DNA of 43,158 nucleotides. Source: Caryophanales bacterium UBA7476. GTDB lineage: Bacteria > Bacillota_I > Bacilli_A > RF39 > UBA660. The notes beneath the pieces are model-generated. The model did no database searches. It saw nothing but the letters and a program-made list of their open reading frames with translations, and was not told the origin of the DNA. Shown here one piece after another: positions 32,513 to 41,357 of the stretch (positions are counted from its first letter, which is position 1; each line of letters opens with the position of its first letter). Where the stretch lies: NCBI GenBank assembly GCA_002477275.1, contig DLOU01000033.1, positions 1 through 43,158 on the forward strand, written 5' to 3'. The translations under genes were made by a program, and so were the position numbers.

Positions 32513-34746
32513 TATAACTTCTCGTGGAAAGTTCTAGAAATAACTTCCTCTTGTTGTTCTTTAGTTAGTTTATTAAATCTAACTGCGTATCCAGATACTC
32601 TTATTGTAAGAAGTGGATATTTATCTGGATTTTTCATTGCATCTATTAACATTTCTCTATTTAATACATTTACATTTAAATGATGAGCTCCTTGTTCAAA
32701 ATATCCATCCATTAGTTGTACTAAATTATTAATTCTATCTTCTTCAGTTGTTCCAAGTGAATCTGGTACTATTGAGAATGTATTTGAAATACCATCTCTA
32801 CAGCAATTATTCCAATCTAGTTTAGCTACTGAGTTAAGTGAAGCAATTGCACCACTTGTATCTCTTTCATGCATTGGATTAGCTCCTGGTGCGAATGGAA
32901 CACCTTTTTTTCTACCATCAGGAGTTGCTCCTGTATTATGCCCATAAACTACATTTGAAGTAATTGTTAAAACTGATAGAGTAGGACGAGCATTTCTATA
33001 GCAAGAATGAGAAGATAGTTCTTCATAAACTTTTTTCAATAACTCTTTTCCTATTGAATCAACTCTGTCGTCATCATTTCCATATTTAGGGAAATCTCCT
33101 TTAATATCAAAATCAATTATTATTCCATCTTCATCTCTAATTGGTTTTACTTTTGCATATTTAATTGCAGATAGAGAATCAACAGCTACTGAAAATCCTG
33201 CAACTCCATATGCCATTAATCTATTAACATATGTATCATGAAGTGCCATTTGTCCAGCTTCATATGCATATTTATCATGCATGTAGTGAATGATATTCAT
33301 TGCATCGCTGTAAATTCTGGCTACTTCTTTAATCATTCTAGAGTATTCAACAATTACTTTATCAAAATCTAATACTTCATCAGTATTTTTAGTAAATCCT
33401 GTAATAACTTTTTCTTTAGTCATTTCATCAGTTCCACCATTTAATGAATAAAGTAAGGTTTTTGCTAGGTTACATCTTGCTCCAAAGAATTGCATATCTT
33501 TTCCAACTCGCATTGAAGATACACAACAAGCTATAGCATAGTCATCACCCATAGAAGGTCTCATTAAATCATCGTTTTCATATTGAATTGAATCTGTTTT
33601 TATACTAATTTTTGCACAATATTTTTTCCAATCTTCAGGAAGTTTTTCTGCCCATAAAATTGTCATATTTGGTTCAGGTGCACTTTCTAAGTTTTCAAGA
33701 GTATGAACTATACGATATGATGTTTTATTAACTATGGAATTTCCTTCAATTGTTACTCCACCTAGAGAACATGTAACCCAAGTTGGATCTCCTGAGAATA
33801 ACTCGTCATATTCTGGAGTTCTTAAGTGTCTAGCTGCTCTTAATTTTATAACAAAGTTATCAATTATTTCTTGAGCTTCTTCTTCAGTTAAAGTACCATT
33901 TTCTAAATCTCTTTCAAAATATATGTCAAAGAAAGCATCAACTCTTCCTAATGACATAGCTGCACCATTGTTTTCCTTTATAGCAGCAAGGTATCCAAAG
34001 TATGTCCATTGAACTGCTTCTTTAGCATTTTTTGCTGGCTTTGAAATATCAAATCCATAGGATTCTGCCATTTCCTTCATTTCTTTTAGAGCTTTATATT
34101 GCATTGAAATTTCTTCACGAAGTCTGATAACATCTTGATTCATTACTTCAATTTTCATGTTATCCCATTCTTTGAATTTTTCTTCCATTAATCTATCGAT
34201 TCCGTAAAGAGCAATTCGTCTATAGTCACCAATTATTCTTCCACGACCATATGCATCTGGAAGACCAGTTAATAATTTATTGTGTCTTGCTTTTCTTATT
34301 TCTTTAGTATAGGCATCAAATACACCATCATTATGAGTTTTTACTAAATTAGTTTTACAAAATTTATCAAGTTCTTCATTCATTTTATATCCATAAGCAT
34401 CTAGTTCTTGATAAACCATTTTTAGTCCACCTTTTGGAACTATACTTCTTTTACATAATGCATCTGTTTGTAGTCCAACAATAACATCATCATCTTCAGA
34501 AATATATCCAGGTTTAAAGGCATTTATGCCAGCAGGAGTATCAACATCTATGTCAACAACATGTTTTTTTACTTCTTCTTTGCAGACATCTTCATAAACT
34601 TTCAATATTCTTTTTGTCTTCTCAGTTGGAGGTGTTAGAAAATCTTCATTTCCCATATAAGGCTTATAATTTTGTTTTATAAAGTTACTTACATTAATTT
34701 CTTTTTCCCATCTTCCACCTTTGAATTTTTCCCATGCTTCTTGCAT
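32512..34746 (-). CDS. pflB: formate C-acetyltransferase (pyruvate formate-lyase) PflB
   Basis: Converts pyruvate and CoA to acetyl-CoA and formate under anaerobic conditions. 744 residues, normal length. The catalytic Cys pair lies in YAIACCVSSMRVG, and the radical glycine (about Gly719) in RVSGYAVRF, 26 residues from the C-terminus as in other PflBs. On the minus strand AAGGAG lies 9 bases before ATG 34746; the upstream TTG 34755 abuts the ribosome site and is not used. A TATAAT (34777-34782, minus strand) is a likely -10 element. The enzyme points to strictly anaerobic or facultative fermentative growth. Confidence 0.97.
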   Translation of the reverse strand: MQEAWEKFKGGRWEKEINVSNFIKQNYKPYMGNEDFLTPPTEKTKRILKVYEDVCKEEVKKHVVDIDVDTPAGINAFKPGYISEDDDVIVGLQTDALCKRSIVPKGGLKMVYQELDAYGYKMNEELDKFCKTNLVKTHNDGVFDAYTKEIRKARHNKLLTGLPDAYGRGRIIGDYRRIALYGIDRLMEEKFKEWDNMKIEVMNQDVIRLREEISMQYKALKEMKEMAESYGFDISKPAKNAKEAVQWTYFGYLAAIKENNGAAMSLGRVDAFFDIYFERDLENGTLTEEEAQEIIDNFVIKLRAARHLRTPEYDELFSGDPTWVTCSLGGVTIEGNSIVNKTSYRIVHTLENLESAPEPNMTILWAEKLPEDWKKYCAKISIKTDSIQYENDDLMRPSMGDDYAIACCVSSMRVGKDMQFFGARCNLAKTLLYSLNGGTDEMTKEKVITGFTKNTDEVLDFDKVIVEYSRMIKEVARIYSDAMNIIHYMHDKYAYEAGQMALHDTYVNRLMAYGVAGFSVAVDSLSAIKYAKVKPIRDEDGIIIDFDIKGDFPKYGNDDDRVDSIGKELLKKVYEELSSHSCYRNARPTLSVLTITSNVVYGHNTGATPDGRKKGVPFAPGANPMHERDTSGAIASLNSVAKLDWNNCCRDGISNTFSIVPDSLGTTEEDRINNLVQLMDGYFEQGAHHLNVNVLNREMLIDAMKNPDKYPLLTIRVSGYAVRFNKLTKEQQEEVISRTFHEKL

Positions 34747-34912
34747 TATTATCAACTCCTTATATCTATTATTAACATTATACCATTTTTTTATTATTTT
34801 TAAATTAAATATATATTATTTTACATAAAATGCTTATTCAAAACTTTTTTAAGTTGAAGACAAATAAAAAATATGTTATTCTTTAATAGTAGTTAGCCTT
34901 ATAGGAGGTATT

Positions 34913-35230
34913 ATGAATAGAGAAACAATAGTAAGATTTCATATTGACGATTTAAAAGTAGGTTATGAGCTTGCTGAAATAGCTAGAAATAGTTTTTTAC
35001 AAAATTATATTAAAAATCAATTTGATGTTGTCAAAAGTAATTTTGATTTTGATTTTTTTACAGATTTTGATTTAGCTTTTGCATATGCTGTTGATTTGGT
35101 TTTATTTATTAAGACTAGTAAAATTATAAATGATAATGAAAATAAAGATTATTTTTATGGTAGACTTAAAGAATTATGTGAAGTATTTCCTGATCTTTTG
35201 GGAAAATCAGAAATTAGAGAAGTATTATAA
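34913..35230 (+). CDS. hypothetical protein, 105 aa
   Basis: A small soluble protein of unknown family, rich in Phe, Asp and Lys and mostly helical (VGYELAEIARNSFLQNYIKNQFD). ATAGGAGG precedes ATG 34913 by 6 bases. It diverges from pflB across 166 bases of AT-rich DNA and ends at a bidirectional terminator. No motif supports a function. Confidence 0.6.
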   Translation: MNRETIVRFHIDDLKVGYELAEIARNSFLQNYIKNQFDVVKSNFDFDFFTDFDLAFAYAVDLVLFIKTSKIINDNENKDYFYGRLKELCEVFPDLLGKSEIREVL

Positions 35231-35235
35231 AAAAT

Positions 35236-35260
35236 ACCAAAGATTTATTCTTTGGTTTTT
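35236..35260. terminator. bidirectional terminator
   Basis: ACCAAAGA (35236-35243) pairs with TCTTTGGT (35249-35256), flanked by A-rich and T-rich runs. It serves the convergent 105-aa gene and the YitT-family gene, and overlaps the stop of the latter. Confidence 0.8.
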
Positions 35261-36135
35261 CTTTTTAATTTTTTTAAAGTTGTTTTTTCTCTTTTTTTTA
35301 TATGATTTCCTATTATTTCAGATACATCTGTTATTGTTATAAATACACCTTCATCTATATCTTCAACAATTTTTCTTAATTCAGATATTTCCATTCTTGT
35401 TAATACACAATATAATACTTCTTTTTTACCAGAAACTAATCCATCCCCTTTTATAGTAGTAGTAGTTCTTCCCAGTCTGTTGTAAATTTCTTTACTTATA
35501 TTATCAGCTTTGTCAGTAATTATTAAAGCTGCTTTAGCTTGTTCTAATCCTTCTGCTACTAAGTCTATTACTTTGTATGTTATAAAGTATGTAAGAAGGG
35601 AATATAAGGCTCTATCTATTCCAAATATTATTCCTGCAACTCCAAATATTATTAGGTTAAAACATAGAATGATTTGTCCAACTGATACTGGCATTTTTTT
35701 ACTAATTACTATTGCTGCACTTTCTGTTCCATCAAGACATCCACCCATTTTAATTACTATTCCACATCCAAGTCCAAGCATGAATCCACCGTATACAGTA
35801 GCAAGTAAGATTTGGTCAGTAAGTGGAGATAGGGTACTCATTAAATGAAGTGATATGGAGTATACTACCATACTGTAAATGGCTTTTATTAGAAATCCTT
35901 TTCCAAGATTTTTGTATCCTATAAATATAAATGGTATATTTAATACTAATATAAAATTACTTACTGAAAGAGGAGTAATCTTACTTAAAATAATTGATAT
36001 ACCAGTAACACCACCATCTAGTATTGTATTTGGTATTAATATTCCTTCTAGTGCATAACTTGCTATTAAAATACCAATTGTTATAAGAATATATGATAAT
36101 ATTTCTTTTCCATAATTAGTTTTTATTTTTGACAT
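35245..36135 (-). CDS. YitT family membrane protein (DUF161 + DUF2179)
   Basis: A 296-residue protein with about five to six transmembrane helices (residues 10-205), including the family block GVTGISIILSKITPLSVSNFILVLNIPF and GCLDGTESAAIVISKK. A C-terminal cytoplasmic DUF2179 domain follows (ALIITDKADNISKEIYNRLGRTTT ... VFITITDVSEIIG). YitT proteins are common in Bacillota, several copies per genome, and their transport or sensing role is not established. TAGGAGG precedes the start on the minus strand. Monocistronic. Confidence 0.9.
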   Translation of the reverse strand: MSKIKTNYGKEILSYILITIGILIASYALEGILIPNTILDGGVTGISIILSKITPLSVSNFILVLNIPFIFIGYKNLGKGFLIKAIYSMVVYSISLHLMSTLSPLTDQILLATVYGGFMLGLGCGIVIKMGGCLDGTESAAIVISKKMPVSVGQIILCFNLIIFGVAGIIFGIDRALYSLLTYFITYKVIDLVAEGLEQAKAALIITDKADNISKEIYNRLGRTTTTIKGDGLVSGKKEVLYCVLTRMEISELRKIVEDIDEGVFITITDVSEIIGNHIKKREKTTLKKLKRKTKE

Positions 36136-36190
36136 AAAGCCTCCTATTATTTATAGTATACTACATCTTTAAAAAAATTTAAAAAAATTA

Positions 36191-36219
36191 TTGAAAATAT
36201 TAAACTCATATATTAAACT
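36191..36219 (+). promoter_or_regulatory. probable promoter of rnr
   Basis: TTGAAA (36191-36196), a 17-base spacer and TAAACT (36214-36219). The -10 match is imperfect. Confidence 0.4.
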
Positions 36220-36245
36220 ATCATATATGTATGGGAGGCACTAGG

Positions 36246-38450
36246 ATGAATATAAGCAATGAAGAATTTAGATTAAACCAAATACTAAAAGGGGCAGTAA
36301 ATGGTATAACAAAGAAAGAAATTTTATCTCGTTTTTCTGAACAAAAAAGAGAATTAATTGAGATGATATTATCTGAAAAAGAATTAAGACATGATTTAAT
36401 AATACTTGATGATAGATATTTTCATATTACAAATACTAATTATAGAGTAGGTGTTTTTAAAGATAAAAAGTATAATAATCGTTTTATATTAATTGGAAAT
36501 GATATGTATACTTTAGCAGGTGATACTTCTGCTATTGATGGTGATACGGTATTAGTATCTATTGTTAATACTAGACCAAAAGTTGCAAAGATTGAAAAAA
36601 CAATTGAGAGAAAAATAACAGATGTTTATGGTGATGTTGAGATGATAAAAGATGATTATTATCTTAGACCAGAAAATCCTAAATTTCAAAAATTAAAAAT
36701 AAAACTTAATAATAATTCTAATATAATTGTTGGATCAAAAGTTGTTGTTGAACTTGGAGAAGAAACTTCTGAGAATCATTATGATGGTGTTATAACTGCA
36801 GTTATAGGAAATAGTACTGATGCAGGAATAGATATTTTAATGGAAGCATATAAATATGGAATAGAAAATTATTTTTCTGAAGAAGCAAGAGTTGAAGCTG
36901 ATAATCTTCCATTAAGTGTTTCTGATAAAGATAAAATTGGTAGATGTGATTTAACTGATAAGCAAGTTTTTACAATAGATGGTGATGATACTAAAGATAT
37001 TGATGATGCTATTAGTTTAGAAGTTTTAGAAAATGGTAATTATAAATTAGGTGTTCATATAACTGATGTTACTCATTATGTTGAAAAAGGTAGTGCACTT
37101 GATCAAGATGCATATAATAAAGGTACTAGTTCATATTTAGCTGGAAAAGTTATTCCCATGTATCCTTCTATTTTTTCTAATGGTATCGGATCTTTAAATC
37201 CTAATGTTGATAGATTAACACTTACTTGTGAGATGGAAATAGATTCTAGAGGTAATGTTGTTAAGTATAATATTTTCCCATCTGTAATTAATTCAAATAA
37301 ACAAATGACATATAAAAATGTAAATGATGTCATTAAAGGAAATGATATTCCTGAAGGTTATGAAGAGTTTGTTGAAACTTTAAAATCTATGTATAAACTT
37401 TCTTTGATATTAAGAAGAAATAGACTTTCAAGAGGAGCTCTTGATATAGACAGAGAAGAATTAAAAATTGAACTTGATGAGAATGGAATGCCTATAGAGT
37501 TTCAAAAAAGAATTCAAGATGATGCAGAAAATTTAATTGAAGAGTTTATGCTTATAGCAAATGAAACAGTTGCTAAAAGTCTTGCATCTAAGAATTATCC
37601 TGCTATGTATAGAGTTCATGATACACCTAGTGGTGCGAAGGTTCAAGAATTTATTAACTTATTAAATAAAATAGGTATGCCATATTATAGACATGATAAA
37701 TATGATTTGCAAAAAGAAATGCAATTAATTGGTAATGAACTAAAAAAATATGGAGAAGTAGGAAAAGCTATGCTTCTTCCATTCTTAAAAACATTAAAGA
37801 AAGCTAATTATAGTATTGATAATATAGGACATTTTGGATTAGCATCTAAGGAATATGTACACTTTACTTCTCCAATAAGACGTTATCCAGATAATACTAT
37901 TCATAGAGCTATAAAGAAATATATTTTATCTGATGAAGTACATACAGATGAAGAAATTGATGAAGATTTATTTGAACTTGATCAAGCTGCTTTCCAATCA
38001 TCAGAAAGAGAAAAACTTGCGGATAGATGTGAACTTGCAATAGTAGCTATGAAAACTGCAGAATATATGGAAAAACATATTGGAGAAAAATTTACTGGAA
38101 GAATTATTCAAATAGATAGTAAAGGTATAACAGTACAACTTGATAATTTAATAGAAGGTAGAGTTAAGATTTCTTCACTTCCTTGTCCATATGAATTTAA
38201 TGAGGATACATTATCACTTGTTGCAATTGATGATGATTATGAAGATTTCTATTATGGAGATTTAGTTGAAGTAGAAGTTTATGATGCGAATAAAGAAAAT
38301 AAAACTATTGAATTTGAAATTACAGATATTTTAGAACAAAATAAATATATAAATCCTTCAGTAAATGATGATTGTCGTAATCAAGCTATTGTAAAAGAAG
38401 TATCAAAAGTAAAAAGAAAAGATAAAAGAAGAACTAAATGGAATAGTTAG
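36246..38450 (+). CDS. rnr: ribonuclease R
   Basis: A 3'-5' exoribonuclease that degrades structured RNA and takes part in ribosome and tmRNA quality control. 734 residues with an N-terminal helix-turn-helix, cold-shock domains and the RNB catalytic domain. The Asp cluster lies in FTIDGDDTKDIDDAISLE, and HFTSPIRRYPDNTIHRAI closes the active site. A C-terminal S1 domain (GRIIQIDSKGITVQLDN) and a basic tail follow. ATG 36246 is chosen because GGGAGG (36233-36238) lies 7 bases upstream. A tRNA gene follows 9 bases after the stop; smpB, its usual neighbour, is absent here. Confidence 0.96.
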   Translation: MNISNEEFRLNQILKGAVNGITKKEILSRFSEQKRELIEMILSEKELRHDLIILDDRYFHITNTNYRVGVFKDKKYNNRFILIGNDMYTLAGDTSAIDGDTVLVSIVNTRPKVAKIEKTIERKITDVYGDVEMIKDDYYLRPENPKFQKLKIKLNNNSNIIVGSKVVVELGEETSENHYDGVITAVIGNSTDAGIDILMEAYKYGIENYFSEEARVEADNLPLSVSDKDKIGRCDLTDKQVFTIDGDDTKDIDDAISLEVLENGNYKLGVHITDVTHYVEKGSALDQDAYNKGTSSYLAGKVIPMYPSIFSNGIGSLNPNVDRLTLTCEMEIDSRGNVVKYNIFPSVINSNKQMTYKNVNDVIKGNDIPEGYEEFVETLKSMYKLSLILRRNRLSRGALDIDREELKIELDENGMPIEFQKRIQDDAENLIEEFMLIANETVAKSLASKNYPAMYRVHDTPSGAKVQEFINLLNKIGMPYYRHDKYDLQKEMQLIGNELKKYGEVGKAMLLPFLKTLKKANYSIDNIGHFGLASKEYVHFTSPIRRYPDNTIHRAIKKYILSDEVHTDEEIDEDLFELDQAAFQSSEREKLADRCELAIVAMKTAEYMEKHIGEKFTGRIIQIDSKGITVQLDNLIEGRVKISSLPCPYEFNEDTLSLVAIDDDYEDFYYGDLVEVEVYDANKENKTIEFEITDILEQNKYINPSVNDDCRNQAIVKEVSKVKRKDKRRTKWNS

Positions 38451-38459
38451 TTCTTTTAT

Positions 38460-38535
38460 GCCGACTTAGCTTAATTGGTAGAGCAACGCACTCGTAACGC
38501 GTAGGTTGTAGGTTCAAGTCCTATAGTCGGCACCA
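38460..38535 (+). tRNA. tRNA-Thr (CGT anticodon)
   Basis: A full cloverleaf with encoded CCA. Acceptor GCCGACT pairs with AGTCGGC, the D stem is GCTT/GAGC, the anticodon loop is CTCGTAA (anticodon CGT, reads ACG), and the T arm is GTAGG-TTCAAGT-CCTAT. The last anticodon-stem pair is A-C (ACGCA with CGCGT), a mismatch at position 31-39. In this AT-rich genome ACG codons are rare, so this is a minor isoacceptor. A hairpin terminator lies 15 bases downstream and a serine recombinase gene 640 bases downstream. Confidence 0.95.
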
Positions 38536-38550
38536 TTGAGGTTAATACAC

Positions 38551-38578
38551 GCACACCTATTGTAGATGTGTGTTTTTC
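38551..38578 (+). terminator. terminator after tRNA-Thr
   Basis: GCACAC (38551-38556) pairs with GTGTGT (38568-38573, one G-U pair), followed by TTTTCTT. Confidence 0.7.
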
Positions 38579-38644
38579 TTTATATAAAATAAGTTCATAA
38601 TATTTGATATTATGGGCTTTTTTCATTGTTTGGAGGTGAATTTT

Positions 38645-38938
38645 TTGAAAACGACCATAGAAACTTTAAAATTTCCTTGTGAATTTAAGAAAAAACTTAA
38701 AATGAAAGCGAGTTTAGGTAATTTGAGTATTGATTATATTGATGGACATTTAATTAAGATTAATAATACTAATTTAGGTATAACAGAACCTTATAAGATT
38801 ATCATTAAGAATAATAAAACTACTTTAATTGCTTATTTATATGAAGATAATGATAAAATATATTTACCTACTAGTAATGCAATTATATCTTTTACTAAAT
38901 TTACTGAAATACTTAATTCAATGAATAAGTTTATTTGA
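38645..38938 (+). CDS. hypothetical protein, 97 aa (TTG start)
   Basis: A small protein of unknown family. The start is TTG 38645, because GGAGG (38632-38636) lies 8 bases upstream; the in-frame ATG 38612 lies before that ribosome site. The sequence looks like a small beta-barrel-type domain (NLSIDYIDGHLIKINNTNLG, YKIIIKNNKTTLIAYLYEDND) with no cysteine and no membrane helix. It stands between the tRNA and the recombinase and may belong to either the core chromosome or the accessory segment. Confidence 0.55.
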   Translation: MKTTIETLKFPCEFKKKLKMKASLGNLSIDYIDGHLIKINNTNLGITEPYKIIIKNNKTTLIAYLYEDNDKIYLPTSNAIISFTKFTEILNSMNKFI

Positions 38939-38961
38939 TAGTTTATTGAAAGGTTTATTTT

Positions 38962-38984
38962 TTGATTTAGACCTTATAAAATAA
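38962..38984 (+). repeat. left copy of a direct repeat flanking the recombinase
   Basis: TTGATTTA then CCTTATAAAATAA (38972-38984). The same two blocks recur in the same order at 41131-41155, with a 4-base instead of a 2-base gap. The repeats enclose the recombinase and the 54-residue gene. They could be attachment-site halves, regulator boxes or chance in AT-rich DNA. Confidence 0.35.
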
Positions 38985-39002
38985 AGAAAAAAGATAAAAA
39001 TA

Positions 39003-39040
39003 GCACAACTAAAAATTCAACTAAATTTTCAACTAAATTC
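39003..39040 (+). repeat. short tandem CAACTAAA repeats upstream of the recombinase
   Basis: Three copies of CAACTAAA-type units spaced 10-14 bases (ACAACTAAAAATTCAACTAA, then TTTTCAACTAAATTC). The stretch 38939-39176 otherwise holds two hairpins and no gene. A binding site for the recombinase or a regulator is possible. Confidence 0.4.
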
Positions 39041-39079
39041 GCTACTGACAAAGCAACTTTAAAATGCTAAAATAATGTA

Positions 39080-39148
39080 TGCTAGGAGATAATTGTAAAA
39101 ACCTAGCACTTAAACACAAGGAAAATTTTATTTCTTGTGTTTTTTTCA
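39080..39148 (+). terminator. tandem hairpins before the recombinase gene
   Basis: TGCTAGG (39080-39086) pairs with CCTAGCA (39102-39108). AAACACAAG (39112-39120) then pairs with CTTGTGTTT (39134-39142), followed by TTTT. The second has terminator form and would block readthrough into the recombinase or attenuate its expression. Confidence 0.65.
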
Positions 39149-39176
39149 TATTCAAAAAGGAAGGAGGTAGAAAAAT

Positions 39177-40913
39177 ATGCAAGAAAAGAAAATAATAGCT
39201 GGTCTATATCCTCGTGTATCAACTGAGGATCAATCAAGATATGGACATAGTTTAGATGAACAAGAAGATAGATTAAAGAAATTATGTGATTATAAGGAAT
39301 ATGAAATCTATAAAGTCTATCGTGAAGAAGGAGTTTCTGCCAAAAGTATGAAACGACCTAAATTTCAAGAAATGATTGAAGATATGAAGTCTGGTAAAAT
39401 AAATAAAATTATAGTCTATAAACTAGATAGATTAACTCGTTCTATACAAGATTTAGAAAGTATTTTTAGAATGCTTGAAGAATATGATTGTAGCTTAGAA
39501 AGTGTATCAGAAGATATTAATACTGAAACAGCAACTGGTAAATTCTTTGTTAGAATGACTACAATACTAGCTCAACTTGAAATTGAAAGATGTTCTGAAA
39601 GAACTAAATTTGGTTTAGTAGGAGCTGCTAAAAAAGGTCATATAAGTGGACAGCCACCTTTAGGTTATACTAAAGAACCTGAAAACAAATCAATAATCAT
39701 TGATGATGTACAAGCTGAAGTTGTAAGAAGAATATTTAGACTTTATTTAGATGGTATGTCGGTATGTTCTATCTGTAAACTATTTAAAGAAGAAAATGTT
39801 TTAAATAGAAGATGGCCTACTACAACAGTTGATAAAATATTATCTAATCAAATCTATATTGGTAATGTTGTTCATAGAAAAAGATCTGGCGAAGATGTAG
39901 AAATATTTGAAGATGTTGTACCTGCAATTATAGATAAAACTGATTTTGAAATGGTACAAAAACGAAAAGAAAAAAACATAAAGAATTACATGAGAAAACA
40001 TACTTTTATCTTTATGCAGAAGATTAGATGTCCTAAATGTAATAAAATTATGGGTGGATGTTCTAGTACAAGTAAAACTGGCAAAAAACATATCTATTAT
40101 CAATGTTCAAAATGTAGAATGAGAATTAGCGAGAAGAAATGTGAAAAATCCATCTTAAAATTCTTAAATGATATGTTAGATTTCTTCTTAATAATTGATA
40201 ATTCATTTAAACCTATAATGAATAAAGATACGTCAAATGAAATAATAAAATATAAAAATAAATTGTCAAAACTAGAAGAAAAAGATACAAGAATTAAGAA
40301 AGCGTTTGTTGATGGATTATTAGAACCAGATGATTTACAAAAAGAAATTAAATCATTAAATTCAGAAATTGATATTGTGAAAACCAAAATAAATGAGTTA
40401 GAAAAAATACAAAATTCGATAGATTATAAACAAGATATTAATACATTCTTTAATCTAAAAGAAATAGAAAAGATGAAAATAAAATCTGATTATGTTAAAC
40501 AAAATAATCTATGGATGAAACTAACTAAAGAACAAAAACAATACATCATTAATAAATATATTGATGAGTTTGAAGTTAAAATTGATAAACAAAAAACGAT
40601 AGAAATTACTAATATTATCTTCAATAAAAATGAAATAGAAACCATTGGTTATATGTTTAGAAATGATTGTTTTGATTTAATAGTTAATGTAAAAGATAGA
40701 GAAATTATTTTATCTAACTATAAAACTGAGGAAGAAACTATAAACTATATTGATACACTAAGAAACTTTTATAAGATAACTGAAACAGAAATTACTGGCA
40801 AATTATTTGATATAAATGATTTTAACGAAGATGATATTATTCAAATAATTCCACAAGAAAAAAAGAATAAATTTGAAAAAAATAAATTTAAAATTTTACA
40901 AATTGGAGCATAA
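39177..40913 (+). CDS. large serine recombinase (site-specific integrase)
   Basis: A 578-residue serine integrase. The N-terminal resolvase domain has catalytic Ser15 in YPRVSTEDQ, with YKLDRLTRS and GKFFVRMTTILAQLEIERCSER. The recombinase domain follows (GHISGQPPLGYTKE ... RIFRLYLDGMSVCSICKLF). The zinc ribbon is CPKCNKIMGGCSS ... YYQCSKCRMRISEKKC. A coiled coil lies at about residues 355-415. Such enzymes integrate and excise phages and mobile islands, usually with a separate directionality factor. The length is at the normal end. AAGGAGGT precedes ATG 39177. No phage structural genes or conjugation genes follow in this window, so the element is small, decayed or something other than a prophage. 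Confidence 0.94.
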   Translation: MQEKKIIAGLYPRVSTEDQSRYGHSLDEQEDRLKKLCDYKEYEIYKVYREEGVSAKSMKRPKFQEMIEDMKSGKINKIIVYKLDRLTRSIQDLESIFRMLEEYDCSLESVSEDINTETATGKFFVRMTTILAQLEIERCSERTKFGLVGAAKKGHISGQPPLGYTKEPENKSIIIDDVQAEVVRRIFRLYLDGMSVCSICKLFKEENVLNRRWPTTTVDKILSNQIYIGNVVHRKRSGEDVEIFEDVVPAIIDKTDFEMVQKRKEKNIKNYMRKHTFIFMQKIRCPKCNKIMGGCSSTSKTGKKHIYYQCSKCRMRISEKKCEKSILKFLNDMLDFFLIIDNSFKPIMNKDTSNEIIKYKNKLSKLEEKDTRIKKAFVDGLLEPDDLQKEIKSLNSEIDIVKTKINELEKIQNSIDYKQDINTFFNLKEIEKMKIKSDYVKQNNLWMKLTKEQKQYIINKYIDEFEVKIDKQKTIEITNIIFNKNEIETIGYMFRNDCFDLIVNVKDREIILSNYKTEEETINYIDTLRNFYKITETEITGKLFDINDFNEDDIIQIIPQEKKNKFEKNKFKILQIGA

Positions 40914-40929
40914 TATTTGCTCCTTTTTT
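40905..40929 (+). terminator. intrinsic terminator after the recombinase
   Basis: GGAGCA (40905-40910) pairs with TGCTCC (40918-40923), followed by TTTTTT. It overlaps the stop codon. Confidence 0.8.
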
Positions 40930-40950
40930 GATTTAAGGGGGGTGATAAAT

Positions 40951-41115
40951 ATGAATTATTTTTTTAAATTTTTAGTACCACAATTATTAGAATATTTTGA
41001 TAATGATAAAGAAAAATTATTAGAATTTATTCCAAAAATTGCATTAGAAAACTATAAAAATGATATAAATGATGTTATACAATTAGAAACATCAAAAATA
41101 AGTAAAAAATCATAA
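40951..41115 (+). CDS. small protein, 54 aa, after the recombinase
   Basis: A 54-residue acidic helical protein (MNYFFKFLVPQLLEYFDNDK ...). It has a very strong ribosome site, AAGGGGGGTGA, 6 bases before ATG 40951. It begins with a short hydrophobic amphipathic helix and ends in a charged Lys/Ser tail. It could be a recombination directionality factor by size and position, but serine-integrase directionality factors share no common motif, so this is only a possibility. Confidence 0.5.
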   Translation: MNYFFKFLVPQLLEYFDNDKEKLLEFIPKIALENYKNDINDVIQLETSKISKKS

Positions 41116-41357
41116 AATCACTAAATTTAGTTGATTTAAAATCCTTATAAAATAAGGGTAAAAACACTATAATAGTTAAAATTTGAACCTAAAAAGTGGA
41201 AAAATAGTTGTTTTCGTAAGTGCGAAAATGGTTGGTGGTGCATAAACGAGGTTTTAAAAGTCTTTATTTATAAGGACTTTAAAATTTCGTGGTGCATTCC
41301 CATATCCTGTTATAATTAAAATTTTAACTATTTTTGAAGAAAGGAGATATTTTTATA
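41116..41357 (+). other. intergenic region with repeats and hairpins
   Basis: No gene is seen. It holds the right copy of the direct repeat (41131-41155), a palindrome around CTAAATTTAG (41121-41130), and CCTTAT/ATAAGG. A TTTCG/CGAAA hairpin follows near 41213-41227. Two copies of GTGGTGCAT (41235-41243 and 41289-41297) bracket an imperfect hairpin (41252-41266 with 41271-41284). TATAAT at 41311-41316 is a likely -10 element for the next gene. The GTGGTGCAT-hairpin-GTGGTGCAT arrangement resembles a recombination, transfer-origin or operator site, but I cannot tell which. Confidence 0.45.

Noticed and set aside
40873..40950. Longer version of the 54-residue gene starting inside the recombinase gene
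   Set aside because: The upstream start has no ribosome site and crosses the terminator hairpin. AAGGGGGGTGA before ATG 40951 decides the start.
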